Source: Pseudomonadales bacterium (GTDB lineage Bacteria > Pseudomonadota > Gammaproteobacteria > Pseudomonadales > Azotimanducaceae). Taken from it: DNA of 64,000 nt. Shown here in pieces: positions 1 through 10,586 of the stretch. Numbering within the stretch: position 1 is the stretch's first letter; every line of letters begins with the position of its first letter. The notes below the pieces were generated by a model, which saw nothing but the letters and a program-made list of their open reading frames with translations, ran no database searches and was not told where the DNA came from. The DNA is taken from assembly GCA_019090615.1 (NCBI GenBank), contig JAHRVQ010000018.1, positions 1 to 64,000 of the forward strand, given 5' to 3'. The translations under genes and the position numbers were made by a program.

Positions 1-2
1 GT

Positions 3-3000
3 TCTGATTCGGCAATGCTTAGTGTAACTGTAGTGGGTGTTAATGAAGCACCAATAGCAGCTGCGGATGTTGTTGCGGTTGCGGCCAACGCAATTGCAAC
101 CGGCTCTGTGCTGAGCAATGATATAGATGCTGACCTTACTGATGTGATTTTTGTTGCCGCGGTTGAGGGCAATGCCGTAAACGTGGGTATGCCAGTTTTA
201 CTGTCAAGTGGTGCGCTCATCACGGTTAATAGTGGTGGAAATTTTAGCTATGACACCAACGGTGTATTTTCGGCGTTAGCGAGTGGTATATCAATTACCG
301 ATGTAATTTCTTATCGGCTAGCCGATGGTAATGGCGGCACTTCCACTAGTACTTTAACGATTATAGTGAATGGGCAAAATAGTGCGCCAGTAGTATCGGG
401 ATCTGCCAATATTATCCTCTCAGAAGATGATGTGGTGACAAGTCTAAATTTACTGGCTGGTGTCACGGACCCTGATGGCGACCCGCTAAACGTTAGTGGA
501 CTTACGGTTATTTCTGGCAATAACGGAGGTATTGCTATATCGGGTAATCAGTTGTCGATTAGTCCTGGATTTTATACCGCCCTTCAAGGAGGTCAGACGG
601 AGACGGTTACCTATAGCTACCAGGTAGATGATGGTGTTGGTAACTTTGTGCCTCAGTTTGCCAACGTCACCATTACAGGTGTGAATGATTCGCCGTTGGC
701 CGTTAGTGACTTTGATAGTACCAGTGAATCGATAAGTCTTATTAATATTATGCCTGGTGTACTAGCAAATGATACTGATCCAGATGTTGGTGCTAGTTTG
801 ACTGTTTCGGCAGTTCAAGGGGTGGGTGGCAATGTCGGAAACGCAGTTACGCTTGGTTCCGGTTCAATTTTTGTTATCAGGTCAAATGGCAGCTATGATT
901 ATATCCCTGCTATCGACCTGGCGCTGGGGCAGACGGCGACGGAATCAATTTCCTATACCATAACCGACGGCTTTGGCGGTGTATCAAATGCCCTTTTGAC
1001 TGTAACGATTGCAGGAGAAAATGAGTCGCCAACCGCAGCGTCCAGTTTCTTTTCTGCCCCTGAAAGCATTGCTTTTCCATCGGGTATTGGTGTGTTGAAT
1101 AACGCACTAGATGCTGACCCGGGCGATGTGCTGGTATTTGCTTCGGCAGATAATAGTGGTGTGAATATATTGCCAAATGTACTAACGGTGCTCGCTTCAG
1201 GCGCAACCATAATTATCGATAATAACGGTGTGTTCACTTTTGATGCCAGCGACTCGCGATTTCATCGAGGCCTTGCGACCAACGAGGTATTTCAGGAGAA
1301 TTTTAATTTTACTATTTCTGATGTGGTTGGTGCCACCGCAACCAGTACCTTTTCAGTTGACGTACGAGGTGAATCGCCGCCGGATATTATCTATGGCAGC
1401 CACGGCGGTGCGGTTTTAGTTGATCCGAATCTTGAAATTGTGGGTGATCAAATGGCGGATATTCAGGATGCGTTGATTACCGTTGCTGGTTTCTATAACC
1501 CCGATAGTAAAATAATTTCGGTATTTGATACGGGCGATGACGTTGGAACATCCACCCAAAGTATCAGTTTTGTCGCCAGTACTAATGTGCAGAGTTTATC
1601 ACGAGAAATTTTTGCTATTGCTGAGAACCGCTTTCTAACAGATGATCGCTTGCCCAGTCTTACTGTTGAAGGCCAGCTAAATCCCTTAAATGATGTTTGG
1701 GATAGTTATTCTGTTGATCTGAAAGCGGGTGAGATTCTGATCATGGATGTGGATGGAGGCGCGTTGTTGGGCCTTGATGGCGATCTTGAATTGTCGTTGT
1801 ATAACGGTGCTTCTGTTTTGATTGCGCAGAATAATGACGGCGGCGTTTTTGACGAAGGTTCTGATGTTGAGCTGGATCCGTATCTGGTTTATAGATCTAC
1901 CAGCACAGATACCTATACCATTGTTGTGGCCCAGGAAGTTGTGATTGATGGTTCCGGTGTAGCCTTTGGTGCTGCTGCAACGGACCATATTGACTATACG
2001 CTAAATCTCTCGATTCAAAATAGTGCTGATGAGTTTTTTGATCATCAGGTGACTATAGTGGATGAAACAGAAAATGAAGCAACAAATTTTATACCTGATC
2101 TAGGAGCCAACAAAGGCATATTGCTTGAACGCCAGGATTTTAAAATTGCGGACAATCAGTTGGTTGGTGATGAAACATTACCCCGGGTTACGATTATCGG
2201 CGAGTTGCTAGAGGATGATACTGCGGATAGTTTTCAGTTTGTTTATAAAGCCAATGATATTCTTACTTTTGATGTGGATTTTGGTTTTGCCGCTACCCCA
2301 GTGGACTTATTGTTGGAACTTAGGGATAGCAATGGAATGGTTATTGCTTTCAATGATGATTTTGGTACCCTGGACCCAGGCAGCATTAGTGCGTTAGATT
2401 CATTGTTGACCTATACTAATCCAACCACAACTGAGGTGTTGACGCTGACGATATCGCCACTTATTGCAGGTTTTAGTGGCGATTATATTTTGCATAGTTC
2501 TTTAAACCCAGTCGAAGGCTTAGCAGGTTTTTTAAGCGGCAGTACGGTGCTTAATGAACGAGGTTCTACGGCGATTGAATTTAGGCCAGAAGCTGTTGCC
2601 AATGAAATTGAAGTGGACGCGCAGTTTGGTATCAATGCCTTTAATAATGGTGATGGCAGTATAGCGTTATTTGGTGCTACGACACCCGCCAATTTTGAGC
2701 AAATTTTACAAACCTTTAGTTTCGAAAGTTTACTCAGCGATCCTACATCACAAAATTTTGAAGTTGAGTTTTTTGCGGTGGATGATGGCGGTGACTCTTT
2801 TAGAATAACTTCTCGTATTATCCAGCAAAATTCCACTGAAATACAATTGTCAGAGGTGAATAATAGTAACGGTGTAGACGGTGCATTTGTTGCTGCAAAA
2901 TTTAACCGATTTGCTAAACCTGAATCCCTGTTTAATAGTGGCGATACAAATGGCGACGGATTTGGGGATATTATCCTGTCCGATGACAACACCGTAACAG

Positions 3001-6000
3001 TGTTTTATGGTTCTGATAACGAAGCCCCCAATCTAGATAATTTTTTGAGTACCGAGCTTACGTTCAATGATCTGGCTGCGACAAGGACAAATATATCCAT
3101 AAAAAATGTAAGCCATGCCGGGGATATCAATGGTGATGGGTTTGATGATCTGGTTGGCGATGTTTCGTACTATGATAATACCACCACCTATAACCAGACC
3201 TTTGTATTGTTTGGCAAGGACAATTCAGGTTTAACCAACATTGCCGGCAGCGATGAAATCATAGATGTAGATTTTCTCGGTGCAACCAATGTCGGGCTAA
3301 ATATTAATGCGGACCGAATTAGCGCCGTTGGAGATATTGATGGTGATGGATTTGATGACCTGCTTGCTACCAATACTTCGGGTTCTAACAGTCTGCTAAT
3401 ATTTGGTCAGGCTGTTTTCCCCGTAGCAGAGTTAATCAACGACTTAATAGAACCGACGGCAAATTTTGCCCAGCACTTAAAGTTGAATAGTAGCTTTGTT
3501 GATTTTGATAATAAGAGTTTGCTACATGGGTTTTCCTCATCAGCTTATACCAATGAGGTTAATGCCGCTGGAGATATCAATGGCGACGGATTTAATGACC
3601 TGTTTTTAACCTTTGATAATTATGATGTCATTTACACGGTATTTGGCAACAGTCGGAGCGGGCTATTATCTAGAACAGACGGCAGCGGTGATTTTTTGAT
3701 AGAAGACCTGTTTGCTGACGTGAATAGCAAAGCTATATTTGCCGATGGACGTGGACAGTTAGAAATACAATCTGTTAGGCCAATTGCCGATGTAAACGGT
3801 GATGGTTTTGATGATATTGCGGTGAATATAGCCTATTTAAATTATGCCTCTTATGCAAAATATCTGGGTGACAGGGTGGGTACCTTTGTGATTTTTGGTG
3901 GTCCCACCCTGCTCGGGTTCTCTGCTGAGGTGCACCAGGACGGCGGGCTGTTTATTAGTGACCTGGCATCTACCGACGGCAGTGCAGGGTTTCGTATTAC
4001 GTCGTCTGAGCTTGAGGAGTCATCGCATGCAGCCAATGTGGTATTTAGCAATATTGTTGGTGCGGGAGATATCAATGGCGATGGGTTTAATGATTTGATT
4101 GCGTTGCCTTATATTAGTGATGTTTATGGCGACCATAGGCCTGCAAATCTTAAGACAGGTGATCCGGTGATTGTTTTTGGTGGTCCTGTACTCGAAACCA
4201 CTGGCGGCAATCTGGATGTGTCCAGCCTGTCTGGGGACCGTGGGATCGAAGTAAGAGCGGAATTCCATAATGATGATTATAACTATTCGAATTTAATTGA
4301 AGCAGCTGGGGATTTTAATGGCGATGGCTTCGATGATTTTTATCTGTATAACGATCTGCTGGATAATAACGATGTTGGTGTATACGATTCGCCGTTAAAC
4401 TTGGCTACCCCAGGTACCAGTGTTGTGTTCGGTATCAATGATCCTGCATCTAGCAATATCACCGGCTCATCCTTAAGCGATAATGTTTTCGGAAGGCCGG
4501 GTGCCCAGGTGATTCATGCTGGTGCAGGAGATGACCTGATTGAATATGATGCTGCGGATAATTTATCGGTTGATGGTGGTGGTGGGCAGGATACGGTTGA
4601 TGTTATTAGTGCTTTCGAAAATATCGATTTGACCGTTAACAATCCATTTTCGAATATTGAAATATTTTCTCTTAACGATAATAACAGTTCATTAACCCTC
4701 ACCTTTGATGAGGTGTTAACGATAACGGATGGTGATCCCACGCTTGTAGCACTAACGGGCTCGGCGCATAACCTGGTGGTTACGGGTGGTAGTACGGATC
4801 AGATAGTTACAGCAGATGCAGGTTGGATAGCTGCAGGTAGCAGCACTTTTAATTCGATTGCGGTGAATGTTTATACCAATGGCCAGGCCTCTCTATTGGT
4901 TGAACAAAATATTGATCAATCTGGTATTCAGTCGGGTTTTGGCATCGTTGATCAAAATCAAATGGCCAGCGGTTTAACGGGTACGGCTGGCATTAATGTC
5001 AATGGCGGTATATTGACTGAAATAAACGGTAGTCCGTTTACCCAGGGCACGTTTTTTTCTTTGGCCAACGGGGTAATGCTGCGGGTTGATAATGCCAGTA
5101 CAGGCATGTTTAGTTACGATGCCAGTGTTGCCTTTGCTGAATTAGCCATGGTTGAAAATGGCTTTATTGATTTTGAATTCAGCGTTTTTGATGGTACTAA
5201 TGTAGATTTTGGGCGTTATTCTTTGGCGGTCGGGGGCCTTGTTAATGATCCATTAACAGTTAACTTTAATGGTTTTGTACCTATCTATAACGCGGGTAGT
5301 CTAAGTGCGCCCTTAGTCGATAATGGTTTTCAAATTTCTGACCCAGATACCAATTATCTAAATTCAGTGTCAATCACATCCAATGGCGGCGGTAAATTTT
5401 TTGTAGCGGGTGGGTCACCAAATATCAACTTTTCATCCGGCACCGCTGTGAGTATTACTTCGGCGCCTGGTCTGGCTGTATTTTCCCGTGAGGATGCTGT
5501 CGAATTTATAAAACAGATTTCGTATTTACCATCTGCCTCGGATACCACACCGGTAACAATAAGCTACGCATTTTTTTCAGATACAACAAGCACTGCAACT
5601 CAGACTATTACCCTGACGGCACAACCGGACGATAGTACTGCGGCTGGGGGGTTATGGAGTGTACCTGGCACCTGGGTGGACGGCGTACCGCCCACGGCGG
5701 TGGATGATGTCATTTTGTTGGGTCTGGCAAGCACGCTTACTTCTTCAACGGCCGGTGATCTGGCGGCGAATTTAGTGCTAAATAGTGCCTCGGGCATGGT
5801 TGCTGTGGATAGCGTTAGCCTGGATATTTCAGCTGGCAAGGTGTTTTTACTTGATGGGGTTGCAACTGCGGGCATTGACGTTTCGGCTTCGTCGGCGGAT
5901 GCGACATTGGTTGCTCAGGATATCCTTGTTGCGAGCGGTGAAACATTAACGCTGTCATCCAGTACCAGCTTTACTGCCGGCCTTGTGGCAAGTAATAGTA

Positions 6001-8429
6001 TAAAAGTGGCCGGCACTCTCGCTGCACAGTTTTTTCCCACGTCGACCACTACAGTGACCGTTGAAACTGCGGAATTTGATTTAAGTGAGGGCGTGCTTGA
6101 TCTCCGTAGTAGCGGTGGCCCGCCAGCCGTAACGAACCTGATTGCAAATAACCCAGGCAGTGTAATGGACCTGGTTGTCAGTGATCAAACAGTATTGAAA
6201 GGCCATCTTAATAGCTTTGTTGACCTGTTGAATACGCGCATAGTAATGCAGTCAGATTTCGATCTTTTTGGTTATAATGATGATACCACCAGTACACCTG
6301 CGCCGGCACTCAACCTGGTTGGCGATGGAGAAATAAGCGGTCCACATATCTTTACCAATCACCGCAACGATTTTCTATTTGATAGCGATGATCTGGGTGG
6401 TCTTGCAACGCTGATTAATCAGGGTGAAATTGTATTTAAGGCAGATTCAAATCTATTTGGTGTTTTTGAAAATTATACCAAAGCCGTGTTTCGAGATGCC
6501 AATATAAATAGTAGTAATCACCTGTTTAATGCCGCGTTTGGCGAGTTTGTGCTGGGCGATACAGGTACCATGACCGCCACCAGTATCCTTACCCAAAGCG
6601 ATGATTTTAAAATCATAAATGCAGGAACAATATCTGCCGTTGACCCAGGGCAGGTCATTGATGCCAATATCGATAGTTCTGGAGAAATATTTGTCAGTAC
6701 TAACGGCGGTCTGACCATCGCCAACGATAACCATCTGCTGAATTTGGCGGAGGGCTTTATTCGAGTCGAATCTGGTGGTGTGTTATTGCTGGATGGTGGC
6801 GATATTGTTGTTGATAATGGAACAATCTTTAATGTGGATACGCCATCAGGAATAGACTTTATTAATGGAGCCCAGGTGCATAACGGCGCGGCAGCACTCA
6901 TCGTTGATCCAACGATGGCTAGCAAAGGTTTGCAGTTGCGTGGCCCGTTCCAGTTTGGCAGTTTGAGTCTTGATGTGCTCAAAAATGCTGCTTTGGGGAC
7001 GCTCAATACGGCCTTAAATCTGGTGAGTTTGAGTTTCCTTGGCGTCGCAGAGATGATAACTAAATCTTTCTGGGAGCCGCAAATTGATAAGGGCCTGGCG
7101 GCAACAGATAATGTGGATTTTGAGACTATTCGTCTTGGTGGCACCATTAGCCCTATTGTTCAGGGAGGCACTGCGCTAGTGGCAGGAAATAGCTTTGTGT
7201 TGCTATCCGCGAACGAGATGTTCGATAGCTTTGCCTATTTTAAAAATACCATTGAGCCTGGTGGTCTAGTTACTAACCTTGTCTACGATTTTACCGTTGG
7301 TGCAGCGAGTGTCACTTATGAGGTGCTTAATCCAACGCAGGTGACGCCGGTTGCAGGTGCTTTTAACGGTACTGCTGCGGCGGATGTAATTCTGGGCAGT
7401 GACAATAATCTACTTTATCAAAACATTGGTGCTGGCGATATTGTCATCGCAGAGGGTACCGGGGTGGAAACATTTATCGCTGCTAGTTTTGATTTTGTCC
7501 GTATCGCGGCAGCAGAAATGTCTTCCTTGAATAAGCTGGTGTTGAATGCTCCAGGTGTGTTCGATTTTATAGCATTGCCAGGCACGGCGCTTGAAAACAT
7601 TAGTGAGATTGGTTTATCACCTGGTATTCAGAATCTGCTGTTTGATGAAGCAAGTATTCTTAATGTGCTGGATCAGGCAAATAATATTCTGGCAATTTCC
7701 TCTACGGATGGTGTCGAAGGTGACAGGGTTATTATTCTCGGTGATTACTTTGAAGGTGCAGTCGGCACCAGTGTGGAATTTTTTAGCAGTTCTGCATCTT
7801 TGCTGGTGCAGCAGGATATTGAAGTCGAGATCCATCGTAGTGATGGCGATAATGCTTATTATGGCACTAACGGGGGTGAGACTTTGGTGGGCTCGGATCA
7901 AAATGACTTTATTGATGCCCGTTCTGGAAATGATGTCATTATAGCGTTAAATGGCGATGACGCGGTAGTCTTTGATAATGCTGATCTTGGCAGTATTGAT
8001 GCGGGGTCTGGTCTGGATAGTTTGCTGCTTGATGGTGATATGCTGGATTTAACCATGACGAATAATTTGACTAATTTCGAAAAAATTGAGCTTGACGGTG
8101 CTGCGTCTACTGTGAAATTGAACTTTGCTGATCTATTTGGTGGCGGAAATTTTCTGGAGAATGGGCTAATAGATGCTTTTAGTACTGATTCAGCTTTTGC
8201 TGATCATCAGCTTTTTATTACGGGTAGTAGTGCTGGCAGTAGTTTTTTTATCGAAAACGTTGATTTATTTGCTGGTAACGCTAGTTTGTTCTCGGATCTC
8301 AGCGCAGCAGGTGTAGTGCTCGGCCAGGCGACGGATATATTTGGACAGGATGTGCTGCCTTTCACCAAAGGTGATGTAACTTTATTTATAACCCAACAAT
8401 TATTTGATCAGGCAACCAATTTTATATGA
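3..8429 (+). CDS. Giant surface adhesin, VCBS/cadherin-like and FG-GAP repeats, 5' end outside window
   Basis: The reading frame is open from base 3, so the N-terminus lies upstream; the first Met (base 15) sits inside a repeat and is not the start. Counting from that Met, residues 1-455 hold four cadherin/VCBS-like repeats whose junctions read GVNEAP, GQNSAP, GVNDSP and GENESP. Residues about 500-830 contain two pre-peptidase C-terminal-like beta domains. Residues about 975-1440 carry seven Ca-binding FG-GAP loops of the type GDINGDGFDDL. RTX-like glycine/aspartate segments lie near 1500, 2455 and 2640. The middle (about 1880-2350) is low-complexity beta-solenoid-like sequence. Such proteins are usually exported by type I secretion and act in adhesion or biofilm formation; no transporter is in the window. 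A diguanylate cyclase follows, which fits c-di-GMP-linked adhesion (inference). Confidence 0.85.
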   Translation, partial: SDSAMLSVTVVGVNEAPIAAADVVAVAANAIATGSVLSNDIDADLTDVIFVAAVEGNAVNVGMPVLLSSGALITVNSGGNFSYDTNGVFSALASGISITDVISYRLADGNGGTSTSTLTIIVNGQNSAPVVSGSANIILSEDDVVTSLNLLAGVTDPDGDPLNVSGLTVISGNNGGIAISGNQLSISPGFYTALQGGQTETVTYSYQVDDGVGNFVPQFANVTITGVNDSPLAVSDFDSTSESISLINIMPGVLANDTDPDVGASLTVSAVQGVGGNVGNAVTLGSGSIFVIRSNGSYDYIPAIDLALGQTATESISYTITDGFGGVSNALLTVTIAGENESPTAASSFFSAPESIAFPSGIGVLNNALDADPGDVLVFASADNSGVNILPNVLTVLASGATIIIDNNGVFTFDASDSRFHRGLATNEVFQENFNFTISDVVGATATSTFSVDVRGESPPDIIYGSHGGAVLVDPNLEIVGDQMADIQDALITVAGFYNPDSKIISVFDTGDDVGTSTQSISFVASTNVQSLSREIFAIAENRFLTDDRLPSLTVEGQLNPLNDVWDSYSVDLKAGEILIMDVDGGALLGLDGDLELSLYNGASVLIAQNNDGGVFDEGSDVELDPYLVYRSTSTDTYTIVVAQEVVIDGSGVAFGAAATDHIDYTLNLSIQNSADEFFDHQVTIVDETENEATNFIPDLGANKGILLERQDFKIADNQLVGDETLPRVTIIGELLEDDTADSFQFVYKANDILTFDVDFGFAATPVDLLLELRDSNGMVIAFNDDFGTLDPGSISALDSLLTYTNPTTTEVLTLTISPLIAGFSGDYILHSSLNPVEGLAGFLSGSTVLNERGSTAIEFRPEAVANEIEVDAQFGINAFNNGDGSIALFGATTPANFEQILQTFSFESLLSDPTSQNFEVEFFAVDDGGDSFRITSRIIQQNSTEIQLSEVNNSNGVDGAFVAAKFNRFAKPESLFNSGDTNGDGFGDIILSDDNTVTVFYGSDNEAPNLDNFLSTELTFNDLAATRTNISIKNVSHAGDINGDGFDDLVGDVSYYDNTTTYNQTFVLFGKDNSGLTNIAGSDEIIDVDFLGATNVGLNINADRISAVGDIDGDGFDDLLATNTSGSNSLLIFGQAVFPVAELINDLIEPTANFAQHLKLNSSFVDFDNKSLLHGFSSSAYTNEVNAAGDINGDGFNDLFLTFDNYDVIYTVFGNSRSGLLSRTDGSGDFLIEDLFADVNSKAIFADGRGQLEIQSVRPIADVNGDGFDDIAVNIAYLNYASYAKYLGDRVGTFVIFGGPTLLGFSAEVHQDGGLFISDLASTDGSAGFRITSSELEESSHAANVVFSNIVGAGDINGDGFNDLIALPYISDVYGDHRPANLKTGDPVIVFGGPVLETTGGNLDVSSLSGDRGIEVRAEFHNDDYNYSNLIEAAGDFNGDGFDDFYLYNDLLDNNDVGVYDSPLNLATPGTSVVFGINDPASSNITGSSLSDNVFGRPGAQVIHAGAGDDLIEYDAADNLSVDGGGGQDTVDVISAFENIDLTVNNPFSNIEIFSLNDNNSSLTLTFDEVLTITDGDPTLVALTGSAHNLVVTGGSTDQIVTADAGWIAAGSSTFNSIAVNVYTNGQASLLVEQNIDQSGIQSGFGIVDQNQMASGLTGTAGINVNGGILTEINGSPFTQGTFFSLANGVMLRVDNASTGMFSYDASVAFAELAMVENGFIDFEFSVFDGTNVDFGRYSLAVGGLVNDPLTVNFNGFVPIYNAGSLSAPLVDNGFQISDPDTNYLNSVSITSNGGGKFFVAGGSPNINFSSGTAVSITSAPGLAVFSREDAVEFIKQISYLPSASDTTPVTISYAFFSDTTSTATQTITLTAQPDDSTAAGGLWSVPGTWVDGVPPTAVDDVILLGLASTLTSSTAGDLAANLVLNSASGMVAVDSVSLDISAGKVFLLDGVATAGIDVSASSADATLVAQDILVASGETLTLSSSTSFTAGLVASNSIKVAGTLAAQFFPTSTTTVTVETAEFDLSEGVLDLRSSGGPPAVTNLIANNPGSVMDLVVSDQTVLKGHLNSFVDLLNTRIVMQSDFDLFGYNDDTTSTPAPALNLVGDGEISGPHIFTNHRNDFLFDSDDLGGLATLINQGEIVFKADSNLFGVFENYTKAVFRDANINSSNHLFNAAFGEFVLGDTGTMTATSILTQSDDFKIINAGTISAVDPGQVIDANIDSSGEIFVSTNGGLTIANDNHLLNLAEGFIRVESGGVLLLDGGDIVVDNGTIFNVDTPSGIDFINGAQVHNGAAALIVDPTMASKGLQLRGPFQFGSLSLDVLKNAALGTLNTALNLVSLSFLGVAEMITKSFWEPQIDKGLAATDNVDFETIRLGGTISPIVQGGTALVAGNSFVLLSANEMFDSFAYFKNTIEPGGLVTNLVYDFTVGAASVTYEVLNPTQVTPVAGAFNGTAAADVILGSDNNLLYQNIGAGDIVIAEGTGVETFIAASFDFVRIAAAEMSSLNKLVLNAPGVFDFIALPGTALENISEIGLSPGIQNLLFDEASILNVLDQANNILAISSTDGVEGDRVIILGDYFEGAVGTSVEFFSSSASLLVQQDIEVEIHRSDGDNAYYGTNGGETLVGSDQNDFIDARSGNDVIIALNGDDAVVFDNADLGSIDAGSGLDSLLLDGDMLDLTMTNNLTNFEKIELDGAASTVKLNFADLFGGGNFLENGLIDAFSTDSAFADHQLFITGSSAGSSFFIENVDLFAGNASLFSDLSAAGVVLGQATDIFGQDVLPFTKGDVTLFITQQLFDQATNFI

Positions 8430-8525
8430 GTAACAAGCCGAGCTTGAAGAAGACGTATTAACGGTATCTTTTGTGCAATGGAGTTTATAAAAGCGATGAG
8501 CATAAGCAATGACTATAAATAATGA

Positions 8526-9548
8526 ATGATATTGGCGAGGTACACCTTGGAGGCCAATAATACGCTCGACACCACTTTTTCAGAGCGTAGGAAAAAGTTC
8601 ATGGGCCCGGTAGTGTTGGCAGAACTGATCGTGATTGTGCCGTTTGTTGTGCTTCACCTGATGGCAGGTAATTATGCGCTGAGCGCATCAGTATCGTTGT
8701 TCTTAATGTTGTCTATCGTTGATGCCTGGACAGTTTTACAGGATAGGCCTGTGTTGGTGCCTTATCCTTACGTTATTCTGGTGCTGACACTGGCATTTTT
8801 TTGTGCCACCAAGGCCGTTGGGTTGGCTACTGTGCTGTGGAGTTATCCGGCCATTATTGCTTTCTATTTTGTCTTGCCAAGAAAAACAGCGCACATATTT
8901 GCAGTCTTGATCTTGCTGCCAACTACTATGTTGATAGCTGCGGAGATGGGTTTTACTTTTGCAGTGCGGGTTTTTGCTAGCCAGTTATTTACAATTTATA
9001 TTATTTCTAATATTTTGCAGGTGACTTTTGAGCTACAAAAAAAATTATTGCAACAGGTAATTAGAGACCCGCTAACAGGTGTCTTTAATCGTCGCCAAAT
9101 GGATATTGTACTAAAAGAGGCTTATCTAAGGTTTCAGAGAAAACAGGACCCTGTTTGTCTGTTGGTGATAGATATCGACGAATTCAAATACATCAATGAT
9201 CATTTTGGCCATGCAGCGGGTGATGAAATTTTGATTCAATTTGTTGCCACGGTTGAGGCGCATACAAGGGAGATAGACTATTTTTTTCGAACCGGCGGGG
9301 ATGAATTTTTGCTGCTGTTTTTTAATACTGAGGCCAATGTAGCATTGGCCGTGGCGCAAGCGTTAAGTGCAAGAATCGCCGCTGCTACATTTCCTATTGA
9401 TTCTGCGGTGACCGTGAGTATAGGGGTTAATAAATTACAATCTGATGAGTCCATTGTTGATTGGATAAGAGGCGCTGACGAGGCCTTATATGAGGCAAAA
9501 CAGGCGGGACGGAATCAGGCCTGTCTCCATCATGCAGAAATTTCCTAG
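8526..9548 (+). CDS. Membrane-bound diguanylate cyclase (GGDEF)
   Basis: Makes c-di-GMP from two GTP. The N-terminal 175 residues are mostly hydrophobic with about five or six membrane segments and no clear periplasmic sensor domain. The GGDEF domain follows, with the intact catalytic motif GGDEF at residues 257-261 and an RxxD product-inhibition site (REID, 248-251) exactly five residues before it, so an active, feedback-inhibited enzyme is expected. The ATG at 8526 lacks a clear Shine-Dalgarno; a later start (ATG 8601) is possible. It lies 96 bases after the adhesin gene in the same direction, suggesting that it influences biofilm or surface behaviour. Confidence 0.9.
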   Translation: MILARYTLEANNTLDTTFSERRKKFMGPVVLAELIVIVPFVVLHLMAGNYALSASVSLFLMLSIVDAWTVLQDRPVLVPYPYVILVLTLAFFCATKAVGLATVLWSYPAIIAFYFVLPRKTAHIFAVLILLPTTMLIAAEMGFTFAVRVFASQLFTIYIISNILQVTFELQKKLLQQVIRDPLTGVFNRRQMDIVLKEAYLRFQRKQDPVCLLVIDIDEFKYINDHFGHAAGDEILIQFVATVEAHTREIDYFFRTGGDEFLLLFFNTEANVALAVAQALSARIAAATFPIDSAVTVSIGVNKLQSDESIVDWIRGADEALYEAKQAGRNQACLHHAEIS

Positions 9549-9575
9549 TATTTTTCCGGTGCCAGGTTACCAGTG

Positions 9576-10514
9576 CTAGGTTGATAGCGGGGCTTCTTCA
9601 TATGCCGGCTTTCTTGTGTCGGGGGCAAGGTCACCATAACACTTTAAATCAGTATCAATGGCGAGGAATTCAATACCCAGTGAATACAGCCAGGTTAATG
9701 CCGCAGGTTTTGAGTGTAGCATGGCGATGCTGCTGAGCGACCCTGCAACGACGGCTTGAGGGGCGATAACCGTCACAGAAATTAACCCCTGTATCGGCCA
9801 GCCTGACCTTGGGTCCATTAAATGGGAGTATCTCTTTCCTTCCACCAGGTAAAATCGTTCGTAGTTGCCGCTGGTTGAGATAGCGCCTTCGGCTAATTTT
9901 ATTTGCCGGATTGCCTGGTTATGGTCTTCTGGGTGTGCGATGCCAATTTGCCAGGTGTTGCTGAAAGGGCATGTGCCAAAACAGCATAGATCACCTCCAA
10001 GATTAATGACGCCTGCTTTAACACCTGTTTCTTTGGCGATGTTTAAAGCTGTGTCTGCTGCATATTCCTTAACAACGCCGCCAAGGTCTATTTCCATTTC
10101 GGTTGCAGCGAAGCGAATACTGGTTGAATCATAGTTTAATTTTTCAAAGCCTATGTTGCGCATACATGCCTGGCGCATTGCCTCTGACGGTAAGCGCGTC
10201 ATGGTTGTATGCCATATCTTGCGTAGTACCCCTGATGTAATATCAAATAAACCGTCACTCTGTTCAAAGCAGGCTTGTGAATATTGCAATAAAAAATAGG
10301 TTTCTGGGTCAATGGCGACAGTCCGAGTGGCCGCATATTGATTTATTTCCTGAAGCAAACTGGTTGAAATATAACGCGAGTATTTTTGTTCCAGGGTTTG
10401 GATATGGTCAAAACATCTTTTGGCAGCAGCGTCCAGGATGCATTTTCTGGGGCCGTAAAACCTGAATTCGCAAGGGCTGCCCATGGCTCTGAATTGTGTG
10501 ATCAGCTGTTCCAT
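9576..10514 (-). CDS. ApbE-like FAD:protein FMN transferase
   Basis: ApbE proteins transfer FMN from FAD onto a Ser/Thr of exported flavoproteins. Family motifs are present: DLGGVVKEY (143-151), NLGGD (171-175) and HLMDPRSG (231-238). The usual C-terminal Mg-binding motif (AD-A-L-S-T type) reads AGSLSS at 257-262, so the metal-binding Asp appears replaced by Gly and the Thr by Ser; activity or metal use may differ. There is no obvious signal peptide or lipobox with this start (ATG 10514). It is the last gene of a minus-strand run 72 bases after the DUF3570 gene, and convergent with the GGDEF gene 27 bases away. Confidence 0.85.
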   Translation of the reverse strand: MEQLITQFRAMGSPCEFRFYGPRKCILDAAAKRCFDHIQTLEQKYSRYISTSLLQEINQYAATRTVAIDPETYFLLQYSQACFEQSDGLFDITSGVLRKIWHTTMTRLPSEAMRQACMRNIGFEKLNYDSTSIRFAATEMEIDLGGVVKEYAADTALNIAKETGVKAGVINLGGDLCCFGTCPFSNTWQIGIAHPEDHNQAIRQIKLAEGAISTSGNYERFYLVEGKRYSHLMDPRSGWPIQGLISVTVIAPQAVVAGSLSSIAMLHSKPAALTWLYSLGIEFLAIDTDLKCYGDLAPDTRKPAYEEAPLST

Positions 10515-10586
10515 AGCCTTCCTTCTGAGGGTGTTTGTTTATCAGTGTATTTGTGGTTTGGTATGCGAGTGAATGAAAGTGTTCGG

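Noticed and set aside
2483-2992. 169-codon minus-strand frame inside the adhesin
   Set aside because: Shadow frame rich in Ser/Pro/Leu caused by the Gly/Asp-rich sense sequence.
6518-7147. 209-codon minus-strand frame inside the adhesin
   Set aside because: Opposite-strand shadow of the long adhesin frame, which has clear domain repeats; no family features.
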